Positions 34,796-42,903 are shown, counted from the first letter of the stretch. The stretch is DNA of 64,000 bases from an uncultured Alphaproteobacteria bacterium (GCA_934271715.1 CAKQRZ010000001.1:155824-219823), one strand, 5' to 3'. Notes: generated by a model not told the origin, from the letters alone. Numbers and translations are program-made.

Positions 34796-35473
34796 ATTTG
34801 CTATGATATTGATGAACAAACATCGGCTAGAGCAGTTAAGATTATCCGGCAGCAAAAAGAGATATATAGTTATTGTTCTCTTTGCGACGAAGCCAAACCA
34901 GTAATTATTCCTGTTCAAAACATTGTTAAAGGAAGTCCTGTATCAGTAAATAATACAGAGCTGGATTTAGCTCATACTTATTATAAAGATAATGCGAAAT
35001 TTATAAATTTAGGGGTTGCAGCAGGCTGTATTAAGGCCGGAGAATACAATATTGCGGCCGAGCTGGCAGATTTGCCGGTTAAACAAACGGCTGAAATAGA
35101 TTATCATCAAATAAGCCGGCAGCAGGCGCAAGATATTTTTGATAAATGCAGTAATACGGCAAAAAGTGAAAAATCCTCAATACCGGAAATTGAAAAACAA
35201 AATCAGAAAATAGTTGATTGTTTGGCAGAAGCTATCAAAGCCGAAATTAAAAAGGGATTTAGTGATAGCCAGCAAGTCAAAATGATTAGTTATTTAGAGC
35301 AAGTTCGTAAGTCTGTATTTAATTTTTATTACGGAATATCAGCAGAAAGCAAATATTGCAGCGGAGAATGCAGAATATTGCCGAGTATTCAGCCTTATGC
35401 TGATGAGGGAAAAGTTTTGTTAGATATGCTGGAACGTCTGCTCTATATAAACAATGTAAAAGACGGAGACTAG
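34733..35473 (+). CDS. Exported LprI-like protein, 246 residues
   Basis: The signal peptide MKKFILILAVLFVWGNGAWA is followed by a Cys-containing region (SYCSLCDEAKP). The C-terminal part has the LprI/DUF1311 look (QAQDIFDKCSNTAKSEKS, IEKQNQKIVDCLAEAIKAE, SAESKYCSGECRILPSIQ). LprI-type proteins include lysozyme inhibitors, but the match here is loose. The ribosome-binding site is AAAAGGGG. The 5' part, including the signal peptide, is duplicated upstream of the gene at 36264. The 3' end overlaps by 4 bp the convergent Cys-rich protein gene. It may act in the periplasm against peptidoglycan hydrolases such as the one at 36715; this is inference. Confidence 0.7.
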   Translation: MKKFILILAVLFVWGNGAWADICYDIDEQTSARAVKIIRQQKEIYSYCSLCDEAKPVIIPVQNIVKGSPVSVNNTELDLAHTYYKDNAKFINLGVAAGCIKAGEYNIAAELADLPVKQTAEIDYHQISRQQAQDIFDKCSNTAKSEKSSIPEIEKQNQKIVDCLAEAIKAEIKKGFSDSQQVKMISYLEQVRKSVFNFYYGISAESKYCSGECRILPSIQPYADEGKVLLDMLERLLYINNVKDGD

Positions 35474-36099
35474 TCCGAAATTTTTAATCCAACGCAATTT
35501 TCAAAGTCATCTGCAGTCTTTTGAGGAAAATATTTTTCGGAATATATATTTCCGGTCAGACAATGCAGTTTGCCGGTGTTCTCTAAATTGCAGTTCATCT
35601 TAGCAGAATATTGCGAGCCTCGCGAATCTTCAACCGTGCAAGAGCATTTTCCGCATTCATTGACATCTACAGTTTTATAATATGTTCCGCATAATTCAGC
35701 GCGATATTCATTATTTTTATAGGGACTTAAAAGATATTCTTCATTATTGTTTATATAACATTTTAGGGTTTTCAGGTTTGCGTTATTTTCTGTTTCGCAA
35801 AAGAAACGCAGATTTTCAGTCTGTTTAGTTTGATTATTAGTAATTGTTCCCGAGCATCCTGCTGTTCCGCAATCATCTTCAGAATGCAAAGGATTAAGCT
35901 GCCAAAAAACATTTACAGATAAAGAATATTGTTTATAAATTCCTGTATATTCACTTTCTAATTCTGAATTATTTTGACTTAAAATACTGGCTTGTTTCAG
36001 AATAAACGGACCGCAAGGCCAATCTTGCGGCAAAGCATAAGCCTTGCCGCAAAACATAACTGCTAATAAAATAACCAGACTATTTTTCAAATTTAGCAT
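35470..36099 (-). CDS. Exported Cys-rich protein, 209 residues
   Basis: Starting at the ATG at 36099 the protein has a signal peptide (MLNLKNSLVILLAVMFCGKA, cleavage near AYA). Many cysteines are arranged in pairs: WPCGP, DDCGTAGCSG, FFCETE, KCYIN, ELCGTYY and NECGKCSC. This implies a disulfide-bonded periplasmic or surface protein. The frame runs upstream to 36195 but the extension carries no signal. The TAGCSG...NQT pattern recalls the first half of the frameshifted gene at 14686 (DCRSNLCNF). No family was recognised. It is divergent from the gene at 36264 and convergent with the LprI-like gene. Confidence 0.7.
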   Translation of the reverse strand: MLNLKNSLVILLAVMFCGKAYALPQDWPCGPFILKQASILSQNNSELESEYTGIYKQYSLSVNVFWQLNPLHSEDDCGTAGCSGTITNNQTKQTENLRFFCETENNANLKTLKCYINNNEEYLLSPYKNNEYRAELCGTYYKTVDVNECGKCSCTVEDSRGSQYSAKMNCNLENTGKLHCLTGNIYSEKYFPQKTADDFENCVGLKISD

Positions 36100-36209
36100 T
36101 TCCAAGTTTAAGTATCTCTTATAAGTTGTATTTATGTTTAAAATACGGTAAGAAAAATAAAAAAGCAAGGGAAGATTATATTTTTCCAACATCAAGTTTT
36201 AAAAACAGC

Positions 36210-36237
36210 TTGACTTTGAATATATTAAAATTATGAT
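36210..36237 (+). promoter_or_regulatory. Promoter of the 36264 gene
   Basis: TTGACT (36210-36215) and TATGAT (36232-36237) are 16 bp apart. The -10 box belongs to the duplicated cassette and is also present at 34701-34706, but the -35 box is not conserved there, so the two genes may be expressed at different levels. Confidence 0.6.
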
Positions 36238-36326
36238 AAAAACAATTAAAAGGGGATAAGATAATGAAAAAATTTATACTGATTTTGGCGGTGCTGTTTG
36301 TGTGGGGCAAAGGTGCATGGGCTGAT
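36216..36326 (+). repeat. Duplicated 5' region plus signal-peptide cassette, copy 2
   Basis: Second copy of the 111-bp cassette described at 34685-34795. It spans the -10 region, the ribosome-binding site and the signal peptide. Confidence 0.85.
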
Positions 36327-36728
36327 GAGGCAAAAAAATTAGAGTTTGTGAATCCGGTTTTCAATCAACCTTTGCGTCCTATATCAATGCGGTCAGGCTA
36401 TGAATATTTAACACCAACATCTGTTGATTTCCGAACACCTTTGGATAAAAACATAAAGGATAGTCAAGGTAATTGTGAATTATTGGAAAATGAAGAAAAT
36501 CATATAAAGATGTTTTGTAAATTAACAATGTTTACCTATGATACAGAGCATAAAACATATAAAAAATGGTTTACGTCAGAAGAGTATTATATGTACAGGA
36601 TTAAAGGTCTGTATTTTGAAGGATGTTTAAATATAGAAGAGATAAGCTATAAAGAGGGGCAGCAAGAATATGCTTCGGAAAGCCATTTCTGTGTTACCCC
36701 TCCCGATGGATATGCTACCAAGGATTGA
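36264..36728 (+). CDS. Exported protein of unknown function, 154 residues
   Basis: The signal peptide MKKFILILAVLFVWGKGAWA is nearly identical to that of the gene at 34733, but the mature sequence is unrelated. It has four cysteines (GNCELLE, MFCKLTM, GCLNIE, HFCVTPP), enough for two disulfides, and several aromatic strands. Its 3' end overlaps the 3' end of the convergent lysozyme-like gene by 14 bp. A small periplasmic protein next to a lysozyme-like protein without signal peptide could be an immunity or inhibitor partner; this is a hypothesis from position only. No family was recognised. Confidence 0.68.
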   Translation: MKKFILILAVLFVWGKGAWADEAKKLEFVNPVFNQPLRPISMRSGYEYLTPTSVDFRTPLDKNIKDSQGNCELLENEENHIKMFCKLTMFTYDTEHKTYKKWFTSEEYYMYRIKGLYFEGCLNIEEISYKEGQQEYASESHFCVTPPDGYATKD

Positions 36729-37878
36729 TTGTAGCAGCCATACGTCTAGCCCAGTCGTTACGCTCCGGCTGAACATCAGGGCGGTTCACATTAGCAACAA
36801 TACCATTTTCGCCGTTTATGTTTCGTGCGCGAATAGCTCTGTATAAATTAGGCCATTTTTGCTCATTTAATCCGCCTTTAACGTTATATTGAATGTCTAG
36901 TAATACTTCTTTTAAAGGTTGAGGAAATGTGTCAAAATCAGCAAACTCACGGCGTACATGAGCTAAATCATTAGTCATGTGGTCTTGTGCAAGACTCCGT
37001 GCATATTCATCAGATATACGGACATTCGTATAATCTGCAAAATCTTTAGCTTTGGTATTCCAATGAGTTAGATGTCCTTGTTCATCTCTTTCATTACTTA
37101 AATTTCGCATAATGTTATATGCTGCGAATTTTTCAGCTTCTGTTGCCGGAACCCCATTAACGGTAAAGTTAATTTTTTTAAAATTATCCCATTTATCTAC
37201 ATTTATTCCGCCTCCTACTGTTACTAATCCTTTGGTATCAATATAAGGATGTTGCATAACACCTTCATATTTTTTTATGTTTTCCCACATAGCTTTATAT
37301 AAATCTTCATCTGTAGTATGGTTAGGTGAAGTATTATTCGGCGCAGGTGCAGGCGCTGGAGTAGATGCAGGTGGTTGAGTTTGTCTATCATACTCTGGGC
37401 CTGTGCAAGCAGGTTTAGGCTGATTCCAAGAAACCGGAGTCTGATTTTGCGGTTTGCCGGCAATATCAGGATTCCAAGGTGTCGGAGTCTGATTTTGCAG
37501 GGTATTATTTTGCCCTATAGCCGCATTGTTCTGCTGAGAGGGGTGAGGAGTTGAACCTGAATTGTATTCAAAACCAAAACCTGTGTTTTTGAGTGAGTTT
37601 GTAACGTTTTCTATGTTTTCGCTGATGTCAGACGAGCCGAAACCATAGTTATTCTCCGCGTTTCCGCCCCAAAAGTTGGTGCCGTATTGCGGATAATCTT
37701 TGTTTATGTCTTGGCTGTTAAAGTTCTTAATCAGCTGTTCTTCACGGTCTGCCCGCGCCATTTGATAAGCGATTTCATCGCGCAAAGAAAATTTGCTGTG
37801 GTCAACACCGTAAGTGTCAATTTTACTGTCTCCGGTTAAGTAGCCTAAAGGCGATTTATATTTGGGCCATATATCCAT
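36715..37878 (-). CDS. Lysozyme-like (T4 lysozyme type) muramidase with Gln/Asn/Pro-rich linker
   Basis: The C-terminal half (about 190-387) has the T4 lysozyme active-site pattern: E205 in KKYEGVMQHPY, D214 in YIDTKG and T220 in LVTVGGG. The spacings of 9 and 6 residues equal E11, D20 and T26 of T4 lysozyme. It should cut the N-acetylmuramic acid/N-acetylglucosamine bond. Residues 1-100 are a separate N-terminal region of unknown type, and 105-190 is a disordered linker with NQTP repeats and PAPAPAP. There is no signal peptide or membrane segment. GGAGGA precedes the start. No holin or other phage gene is near. It could be an exported effector, a wall-remodelling enzyme or a domesticated phage endolysin. 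Confidence 0.8.
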   Translation of the reverse strand: MDIWPKYKSPLGYLTGDSKIDTYGVDHSKFSLRDEIAYQMARADREEQLIKNFNSQDINKDYPQYGTNFWGGNAENNYGFGSSDISENIENVTNSLKNTGFGFEYNSGSTPHPSQQNNAAIGQNNTLQNQTPTPWNPDIAGKPQNQTPVSWNQPKPACTGPEYDRQTQPPASTPAPAPAPNNTSPNHTTDEDLYKAMWENIKKYEGVMQHPYIDTKGLVTVGGGINVDKWDNFKKINFTVNGVPATEAEKFAAYNIMRNLSNERDEQGHLTHWNTKAKDFADYTNVRISDEYARSLAQDHMTNDLAHVRREFADFDTFPQPLKEVLLDIQYNVKGGLNEQKWPNLYRAIRARNINGENGIVANVNRPDVQPERNDWARRMAATINPW

Positions 37879-38187
37879 GGCTTTTCCTCCATTTTCTATA
37901 ATTTAAACCTTGTTAAAATGATTTATTTCTTACGGATGAATTTGCAGCCAATTATATCGCGAAAGCCATCAACCGGCTGCAATTCAATAAAATAAAATCA
38001 CTAAAACATTATTGTATGTATGATAAAAATCTTTTAAAGTCAAGCTAAAAATAATAAAAATATATAATATAACATGTTATATACTTTTATTTCTTACTGT
38101 AATCATAAAATTATAGACTTGACAGCCGGAATTTTTTACTATACAATTAAACATATATTTAATCGTTTAACTAAAGCAGAGGGAAAA
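37879..38187. other. Intergenic region, 309 bp
   Basis: AT-rich spacer between the divergent lysozyme-like gene and the HMA protein gene. Apart from the promoter at 38119-38147 I see no gene, RNA or strong repeat in it. Confidence 0.6.
38119..38147 (+). promoter_or_regulatory. Promoter of the HMA/P-type ATPase operon
   Basis: TTGACA (38119-38124) and TACAAT (38142-38147) are separated by 17 bp, about 40 bp before the start codon at 38188. No clear MerR- or ArsR-type palindrome was recognised in the spacer. Confidence 0.65.
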
Positions 38188-38403
38188 ATGAAAAAGGTAT
38201 TTAATCTGGAAGACTTGGATTGCGCTGTATGTGCTGCCAAAATAGAAGCGGCTTTAAAAGAGCTGGAGGGTGTAGAGAATGCCAGCGTAAATTTTATGAC
38301 GCAGAAAATGACAATAGAAACGAGCCAAGATATAAATGAGCTGATGAAAAAAGTGGTTAAGCTGGTGGCAAAAATAGAGCCGGACTGCACAATTATTTTA
38401 TAG
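38188..38403 (+). CDS. Small heavy-metal-associated (HMA) domain protein
   Basis: A 71-residue ferredoxin-like metal-binding domain of the CopZ/MerP type. The metal site reads DLDCAVCAAKIE, with C12 and C15 in the usual GMxCxxC place; the usual Gly-Met is replaced by Asp-Leu-Asp. The acidic residue next to the cysteines suits Zn(II)/Cd(II)/Pb(II) better than Cu(I). The ATG at 38188 has GAGGG upstream. It lies 14 nt before a P1B ATPase that lacks its own N-terminal HMA domain, so the two probably work as a split pump: the small protein delivers or senses the metal. Confidence 0.85.
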   Translation: MKKVFNLEDLDCAVCAAKIEAALKELEGVENASVNFMTQKMTIETSQDINELMKKVVKLVAKIEPDCTIIL

Positions 38404-38417
38404 CAGGCGAGGGGATA

Positions 38418-40265
38418 ATGACTAAAAAATTACGCAAATCTTTATATAAAATTTTAGCGGCGTCCGTGTTTTTTGCGGCGGCGCTGCTGCATTTTCCGCA
38501 AACGTTTAAATTGATGCTGTTTGCTTTGTCATATATGATTGCCGGGCTGCCGATTGTGCTGAAAGCGCTGCAGAATATTAAAAACGGCGAAGTTTTTGAC
38601 GAGAATTTTTTGATGACTATAGCCACTTTGGGGGCGGTGGCTTTGGGAGAATATCCGGAGGCGGTGGCGGTTATGCTGTTTTTCCAAATCGGCGAATTTT
38701 TCCAAAGTTACGCGGTCAGCCGCTCGCGCAAATCTATTGCCGCGCTTATGGATATCCGTCCGGATTTTGCCCGCGTGCAGAAAAACGGCGAGTGGCTGGA
38801 GGTTAGCCCCGAAGAAGCGGAAAAAGGCAGTATTATAGAAATCCGTTCCGGAGAAAAAGTGCCGCTTGACGGGATTATTATCAGCGGAGATTCCAGTTTA
38901 GACACATCTTCTTTAACCGGCGAATCTTTGCCGCGGGAAGTAAAAACCGGCGATACGGTTTTAAGCGGAGCCATAAATTTAGGCGGCGTTCTGCAGGTAA
39001 AAACAACCGGCGCATATGCCGAATCTACCGTGGCAAAAATCTTAGATTTAGTGGAAAATGCTTCTTCTAAAAAGGCGGATGTGGAAAATTTTATCAGCAA
39101 ATTTGCCCGCTGGTATACGCCGTCGGTGGTCATAGCGGCTGTGCTGCTGGCCTTTCTGCCGCCTTTGCTGTTTAATCAGCCTTTGCAAGATTGGGTCTAC
39201 CGTGCAATTACATTCTTAGTAATTTCCTGCCCGTGCGCGTTGGTTATATCTATTCCGCTCAGCTTTTTCGGCGGTATCGGCGCAGCTTCTAAATGCGGTG
39301 TTCTGATAAAAGGCAGCAACTATCTGGAGGCTTTGGCGCAGACCGAAACCGTGGTGTTTGACAAGACCGGAACTTTAACTAAAGGCGTGTTTGCCGTAAC
39401 TCAGATTGTGCCGGAGGGAAATATTTCGGCGGCGGAATTGTTGGAAATCGCCGCGCATTTGGAGGCGTATTCCTCGCATCCGATAGCTGTTTCGGTTAAA
39501 AATGCCTATGGCAAAAAGCCGGATTTAAAGCGTGTTTCTAAAGTAACAGACTGTTTCGGCAAAGGCGTCTGCGGCAATTTTGACAATGCGGAAATTGTGC
39601 TGGGCAATGCGCAGATGATGCAGGATAAAGGTGTAAAAGTGCCGGAAATTAAGGCGGCCGGAACTGTGATATATGTTTTGAAAAACGGTCAATATCTGGG
39701 ATGTCTGCAAATAGAAGATGAAATTAAAGCGGATTCCGCGCCGGCAATCCGGCAGCTGAAAAATCTGGGCGTGGCGCAGACGGTTATGCTGACCGGCGAC
39801 AGACAGAGCGCCGCGCAGAAAGTGGCCGAAAAATTGCAGCTGGATAAGTGCTATGCCGAGCTGCTGCCTGCGGATAAGGTGCAAAAATTTGAAGAGCTGC
39901 TTGGTTCTAAGACGCCTAAAGGCAAGGTGCTGTTTGTGGGCGACGGCATTAACGATGCACCGGTTTTGGCGCGTTCGGATATCGGAATTGCCATGGGCGG
40001 AGTCGGCTCGGATGCGGCTATAGAAGCGGCAGATGTGGTAATTATGACCGATGAACCGTCTAAAATTGCCAAAGCTATTGAAATTTCTAAAAAAACTCTG
40101 CGTTTGGTGCATGAAAACGTGGTGTTTATTCTGGCTGTTAAATTTACGGTTTTAGGACTCGGCGCCGTCGGCATGGCTTCTATTTGGGCGGCGGTGTTTG
40201 CCGATGTCGGAGTTTCGGTGATTTCCATTCTCAACGCCATGCGGGCTTTGCGCTTTTATAAATAA
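38418..40265 (+). CDS. P1B-type heavy-metal ATPase (Zn/Cd/Pb class), no HMA domain
   Basis: A 615-residue metal-exporting P-type ATPase. The transmembrane metal site is C271-P-C273 (ISCPCALVISIP). The phosphorylated aspartate is D315 in DKTGTLTKG. The actuator loop has SLTGES, and the HP motif appears as YSSHPIAV. The hinge and magnesium-binding motifs are MLTGDRQSA and VGDGINDAPVLA. The CPC motif with a C-terminal DVGVS segment points to the ZntA/CadA class, which exports Zn(II), Cd(II) and Pb(II). The N-terminal metal-binding domain is missing and is supplied by the gene just upstream. A terminator follows. Confidence 0.92.
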   Translation: MTKKLRKSLYKILAASVFFAAALLHFPQTFKLMLFALSYMIAGLPIVLKALQNIKNGEVFDENFLMTIATLGAVALGEYPEAVAVMLFFQIGEFFQSYAVSRSRKSIAALMDIRPDFARVQKNGEWLEVSPEEAEKGSIIEIRSGEKVPLDGIIISGDSSLDTSSLTGESLPREVKTGDTVLSGAINLGGVLQVKTTGAYAESTVAKILDLVENASSKKADVENFISKFARWYTPSVVIAAVLLAFLPPLLFNQPLQDWVYRAITFLVISCPCALVISIPLSFFGGIGAASKCGVLIKGSNYLEALAQTETVVFDKTGTLTKGVFAVTQIVPEGNISAAELLEIAAHLEAYSSHPIAVSVKNAYGKKPDLKRVSKVTDCFGKGVCGNFDNAEIVLGNAQMMQDKGVKVPEIKAAGTVIYVLKNGQYLGCLQIEDEIKADSAPAIRQLKNLGVAQTVMLTGDRQSAAQKVAEKLQLDKCYAELLPADKVQKFEELLGSKTPKGKVLFVGDGINDAPVLARSDIGIAMGGVGSDAAIEAADVVIMTDEPSKIAKAIEISKKTLRLVHENVVFILAVKFTVLGLGAVGMASIWAAVFADVGVSVISILNAMRALRFYK

Positions 40266-40271
40266 GAAAAC

Positions 40272-40308
40272 AAAAAAAAGAAGATGCCGTGAAACATCTT
40301 CTTTTTTT
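40272..40308. terminator. Bidirectional terminator after the metal ATPase
   Basis: AAAAAAAGAAGATG (40273-40286) pairs with CATCTTCTTTTTTT (40295-40308) around an 8-nt loop. It serves the ATPase and the convergent M15 peptidase gene. Confidence 0.88.
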
Positions 40309-40314
40309 GTTGAT

Positions 40315-41223
40315 TTAAGCTATACCGGCGCGGGTGCCGCGATTGTCTATGGTAAGCTGCTGCTTGCGGTTTTTGCGCGGAGGAGCTACATACGAGGTGT
40401 GCACCCAGCCGCTGTTCGGATCTTGAGGGTTGTTATGGAACTCCAAAATAACCTGATCAAACTGCAAGTTGTCAGCTACCCAATGCGCCAGCTCGCGGTT
40501 GCTCATACCGTCAATCTCATAGTCCGCCGCTTCGCACTTCATATGCTGCGAGGTTTTGGCGCCTTTAATGGCGGTATTCAGCGCAAGCGAGCGATAACCG
40601 GAGTTAACGCGGACGGGCTTGCCGAAATGGTCGCGCACCGGCTGCAGAATATGCAGGCAAACTTGACGCAAACGCTCAATTCCGGCTTCATCCGGCAAGT
40701 TATAAATCTTGCGTGCTTCGCCGGTGTTGGAATGTGTTAGCTCATACAGGCTAAAGTTTTCAGACAGCTTCAGCTGCTTGCGTGCGGCAAAAGTCTGTAA
40801 GTTCAGTCTGCGGTTTTCTCCGTACGGATTATACGCCACATGAACCCAGCCGTTTTGCGTGTTGTCGTTGTTTGGAAACTCCAGCTGCAGAATGTCAAAT
40901 TTCAGATTGTTTGCAATATAATCGCAAACGTCTGACAGATGCACTCCCGAAACTCTAAAGTCAACAGCCTCACACATGGTGTGGCGCGAATTAGGCGCTT
41001 CGTTGAGCAAAGCATTGACCTCAGCCGAACGATAGCCTGAACGAATATTCACCGGCTGTCCGAAATGGTCGCGCACCGGCTGCAGAATATCCGTGCAAAG
41101 ACGCTTGAGTTTAGCTACGTCTTTTTCGTCCGGAGTATTTGCAAGATGGTTCGCTTTGGCGGTGCCGGAGGCAATGAGTTCGTACAAACTAAAGTTTCTG
41201 GAAAGCTTAATCATCGTATTCAT
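40315..41223 (-). CDS. Tandem double-domain M15 (D-Ala-D-Ala carboxypeptidase-like) peptidase
   Basis: Two homologous peptidase M15_3-type domains lie head to tail. Each has an NFSLYEL start, an ILQPVRDHFG segment, an SGYRS motif and the zinc-site blocks SRHTMCEAVDF...WVHVAY (first) and SQHMKCEAADYE...WVHTSY (second). His and Asp ligands are present in both. The family includes DD-carboxypeptidases and phage endolysins that cut peptidoglycan peptides. The frame opens upstream at 41298 with a hydrophobic stretch (IFLCLTLIYII), which could be a signal anchor; no ribosome-binding site marks either start, so 41223 is a compromise. Export route is therefore unclear. Confidence 0.82.
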   Translation of the reverse strand: MNTMIKLSRNFSLYELIASGTAKANHLANTPDEKDVAKLKRLCTDILQPVRDHFGQPVNIRSGYRSAEVNALLNEAPNSRHTMCEAVDFRVSGVHLSDVCDYIANNLKFDILQLEFPNNDNTQNGWVHVAYNPYGENRRLNLQTFAARKQLKLSENFSLYELTHSNTGEARKIYNLPDEAGIERLRQVCLHILQPVRDHFGKPVRVNSGYRSLALNTAIKGAKTSQHMKCEAADYEIDGMSNRELAHWVADNLQFDQVILEFHNNPQDPNSGWVHTSYVAPPRKNRKQQLTIDNRGTRAGIA

Positions 41224-41389
41224 AATAATATAAATTAAAGTTAGACATAAAAATATTTTAATTACTTTATATATACTACGCTTTTGCCGAATATGCAATA
41301 TTTTTTTGTCAAGTTACGAAAAATGTTGAAAATTGCCGGCAGCGTGCTATAACAAATAGTGATTATGTATTACTTAAAAATTATTTGTT

Positions 41390-42034
41390 ATGAAAAAGTT
41401 ACCTTATTTTTGGCAAAGCAATCTGGTCGCAGACAAGATGCTTGCCGGTAAATTGACTTTTTTGCGCGGCGTTTATAAAGATAATCGTTTAGCCGGCGCA
41501 GAAATGTATGAGCAAAGTTTAGCCGCCTCTCCGGATGAAAAAGATGGAGAGCCGGAGTATGTTTCGTATTTGAATTTGCATCAGGCGCCGGTGTTGTTTT
41601 CAATGGCCGGAGGACAGCGTTGGCTGTATCAGAAAAATGCGTCTTACGAGGGACTGCTGCTGGAGTGTGAGTTCGGTAACCGCGGACATCTGAAAGCTGT
41701 AAAGCAGGTTAGCTTTGATGTTAAGTATTCTTATACTGATAAAATTCAAGCTTATCACAATCTGCGCGAAACCGGAAAGACTTTTGCTTTTAAGTCATGC
41801 AGGCGTCTGGAGATTGAACACTTCTTTAATCAGAAGCGTAAAACGTTCCGTCCGGTGTTTATGCTACCGGAAAACGAACACGGCTTTACTCATTTTGAGG
41901 GCTTGTATCCGCGTTCGGCCGCTGGAGAAAAGCTGCGTCTTTTGGGCTGCAATGCTTATGAAAAAGGCCGCTTCTGCAACTTTGTGCTTGCCGAATGCCT
42001 GCCTAAAGAATTGGTTAATTATTTTAGCCGCTAA
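41390..42034 (+). CDS. Hypothetical protein, 214 residues
   Basis: A soluble protein with no signal peptide or membrane segment, starting MKKLPYFWQSNLVADKML. Composition is that of a folded alpha/beta protein, with scattered aromatic and basic residues, a few cysteines (LLECEFG, KSCRRLE, LGCNAY, AECLPKE) and a C-terminal ELVNYFSR. No motif was recognised. It stands between the divergent M15 peptidase gene and the GNAT gene, with about 300 bp on the downstream side. It is called as a gene because of its length and codon use. Confidence 0.68.
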   Translation: MKKLPYFWQSNLVADKMLAGKLTFLRGVYKDNRLAGAEMYEQSLAASPDEKDGEPEYVSYLNLHQAPVLFSMAGGQRWLYQKNASYEGLLLECEFGNRGHLKAVKQVSFDVKYSYTDKIQAYHNLRETGKTFAFKSCRRLEIEHFFNQKRKTFRPVFMLPENEHGFTHFEGLYPRSAAGEKLRLLGCNAYEKGRFCNFVLAECLPKELVNYFSR

Positions 42035-42201
42035 TCTTGTAAACGGGAGAGATATTGTTGCTGATATTTTTTCCGTTTTTTTGTTTTGCAGGGGATTTTT
42101 ATCTTTTTGCTTGAAAAACTGAAGCAAAATGTTTATAATCATAAATGTAACAAGGCTTTTTATAAGCTTTGCTGCATTGGATTAACAACGATGGAGTTTT
42201 T

Positions 42202-42330
42202 ATGTTAAATCGTGCGTCGGCCGCTGCCTTATGCGGTTCTAATGACGGAGACCATCACAGGTACGTCTTATTATTTGAAACAACTTTCTTATCTTATACC
42301 GAGGAAAATGCCGTTCTGAAAGGAGTGTAA
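42202..42330 (+). CDS. Possible 42-residue leader ORF upstream of the GNAT gene
   Basis: An ATG at 42202 with GATGGAG upstream opens a 43-codon frame (MLNRASAAALCGSNDGDHHR and on to LKGV). Its TAA ends 2 bp before the GNAT start codon, and the GNAT ribosome-binding site (AAGGAG) lies inside its last codons. This layout is typical of translational coupling or of a regulatory leader peptide. The rest of the 42035-42332 spacer holds no recognised feature. Coding is not proven. Confidence 0.4.
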   Translation: MLNRASAAALCGSNDGDHHRYVLLFETTFLSYTEENAVLKGV

Positions 42331-42332
42331 TC

Positions 42333-42857
42333 ATGCTCAGTTTCAGAAATACTTTACGAGAAAACGACCCCGAGGTTATTGCTCAAATTGCTTCTTCTAC
42401 CGGCTTTTTTGATGACAGAGATGTGCGGCTGAACGCTGATATTGCCCGTCATTTGCTGCGCAATAAAGATTGCGAACACCGCTTTTTGTTTGCTGAATAT
42501 AACGGCAAAACCGTGGCTTATGCCTGCTTTGAAGAACTGCCGGATGCTAAAGCCGGTACTTATGAACTTTATTGGCTTTCTACCTTAAACGAATACCGCG
42601 GTTTAGGGATAGGCCGTCAGTTGGTTGAATATTTGCTTGCTCATCTGAAAAGTCTGGGGGCTGAGCGTTTGTATGTGAAAACAGACAGCACCGCTCAATA
42701 CGAACCGACCCGCCGCTTTTATGAAAAATGCGGATTTAAGCTGGGCGCCGTTTTGCCGGAATATTATGACACCGGCGATGATTGCTGCATTTATTGCTTG
42801 AATATGAAAGCAGATGAGTTCGGTATAACCGAACGCCAGTATGCCGCAGCCGAGTAG
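42333..42857 (+). CDS. GNAT-family N-acetyltransferase
   Basis: A 174-residue acetyl-CoA-dependent acyltransferase. The acetyl-CoA-binding motif is EYRGLGIGRQLVEYLL (R/Q-x-x-G-x-G). The preceding strand GTYELYWLSTLN and the following RRFYEKCGFKLGAVLPEYYD complete the GNAT pattern. Substrate unknown; the DDCCIYCLNMK strand is Cys-rich. The start has AAGGAG 9 nt upstream. It may be coupled to the small upstream frame, and a terminator follows directly. Confidence 0.88.
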   Translation: MLSFRNTLRENDPEVIAQIASSTGFFDDRDVRLNADIARHLLRNKDCEHRFLFAEYNGKTVAYACFEELPDAKAGTYELYWLSTLNEYRGLGIGRQLVEYLLAHLKSLGAERLYVKTDSTAQYEPTRRFYEKCGFKLGAVLPEYYDTGDDCCIYCLNMKADEFGITERQYAAAE

Positions 42858-42874
42858 GCGGATTTTAAAGTTGG

Positions 42875-42899
42875 AAAGGGAGCTTAGAGGCTCCCTTTT
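42875..42899 (+). terminator. Rho-independent terminator after the GNAT gene
   Basis: AAAGGGAGC (42875-42883) pairs with GCTCCCTTT (42890-42898), with a 6-nt loop and a short T run. It also lies just past the stop codon of the convergent prepilin gene. Confidence 0.8.
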
Positions 42900-42903
42900 G
42901 CGG

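Noticed and set aside
36715..37878. Prophage endolysin module
   Set aside because: No holin, spanin, terminase, tail or integrase gene lies within the window, and the neighbours are small exported proteins.
42035..42201. Riboswitch or small RNA upstream of the GNAT gene
   Set aside because: I looked for known riboswitch or T-box features and saw only weak stem possibilities; nothing specific could be supported.
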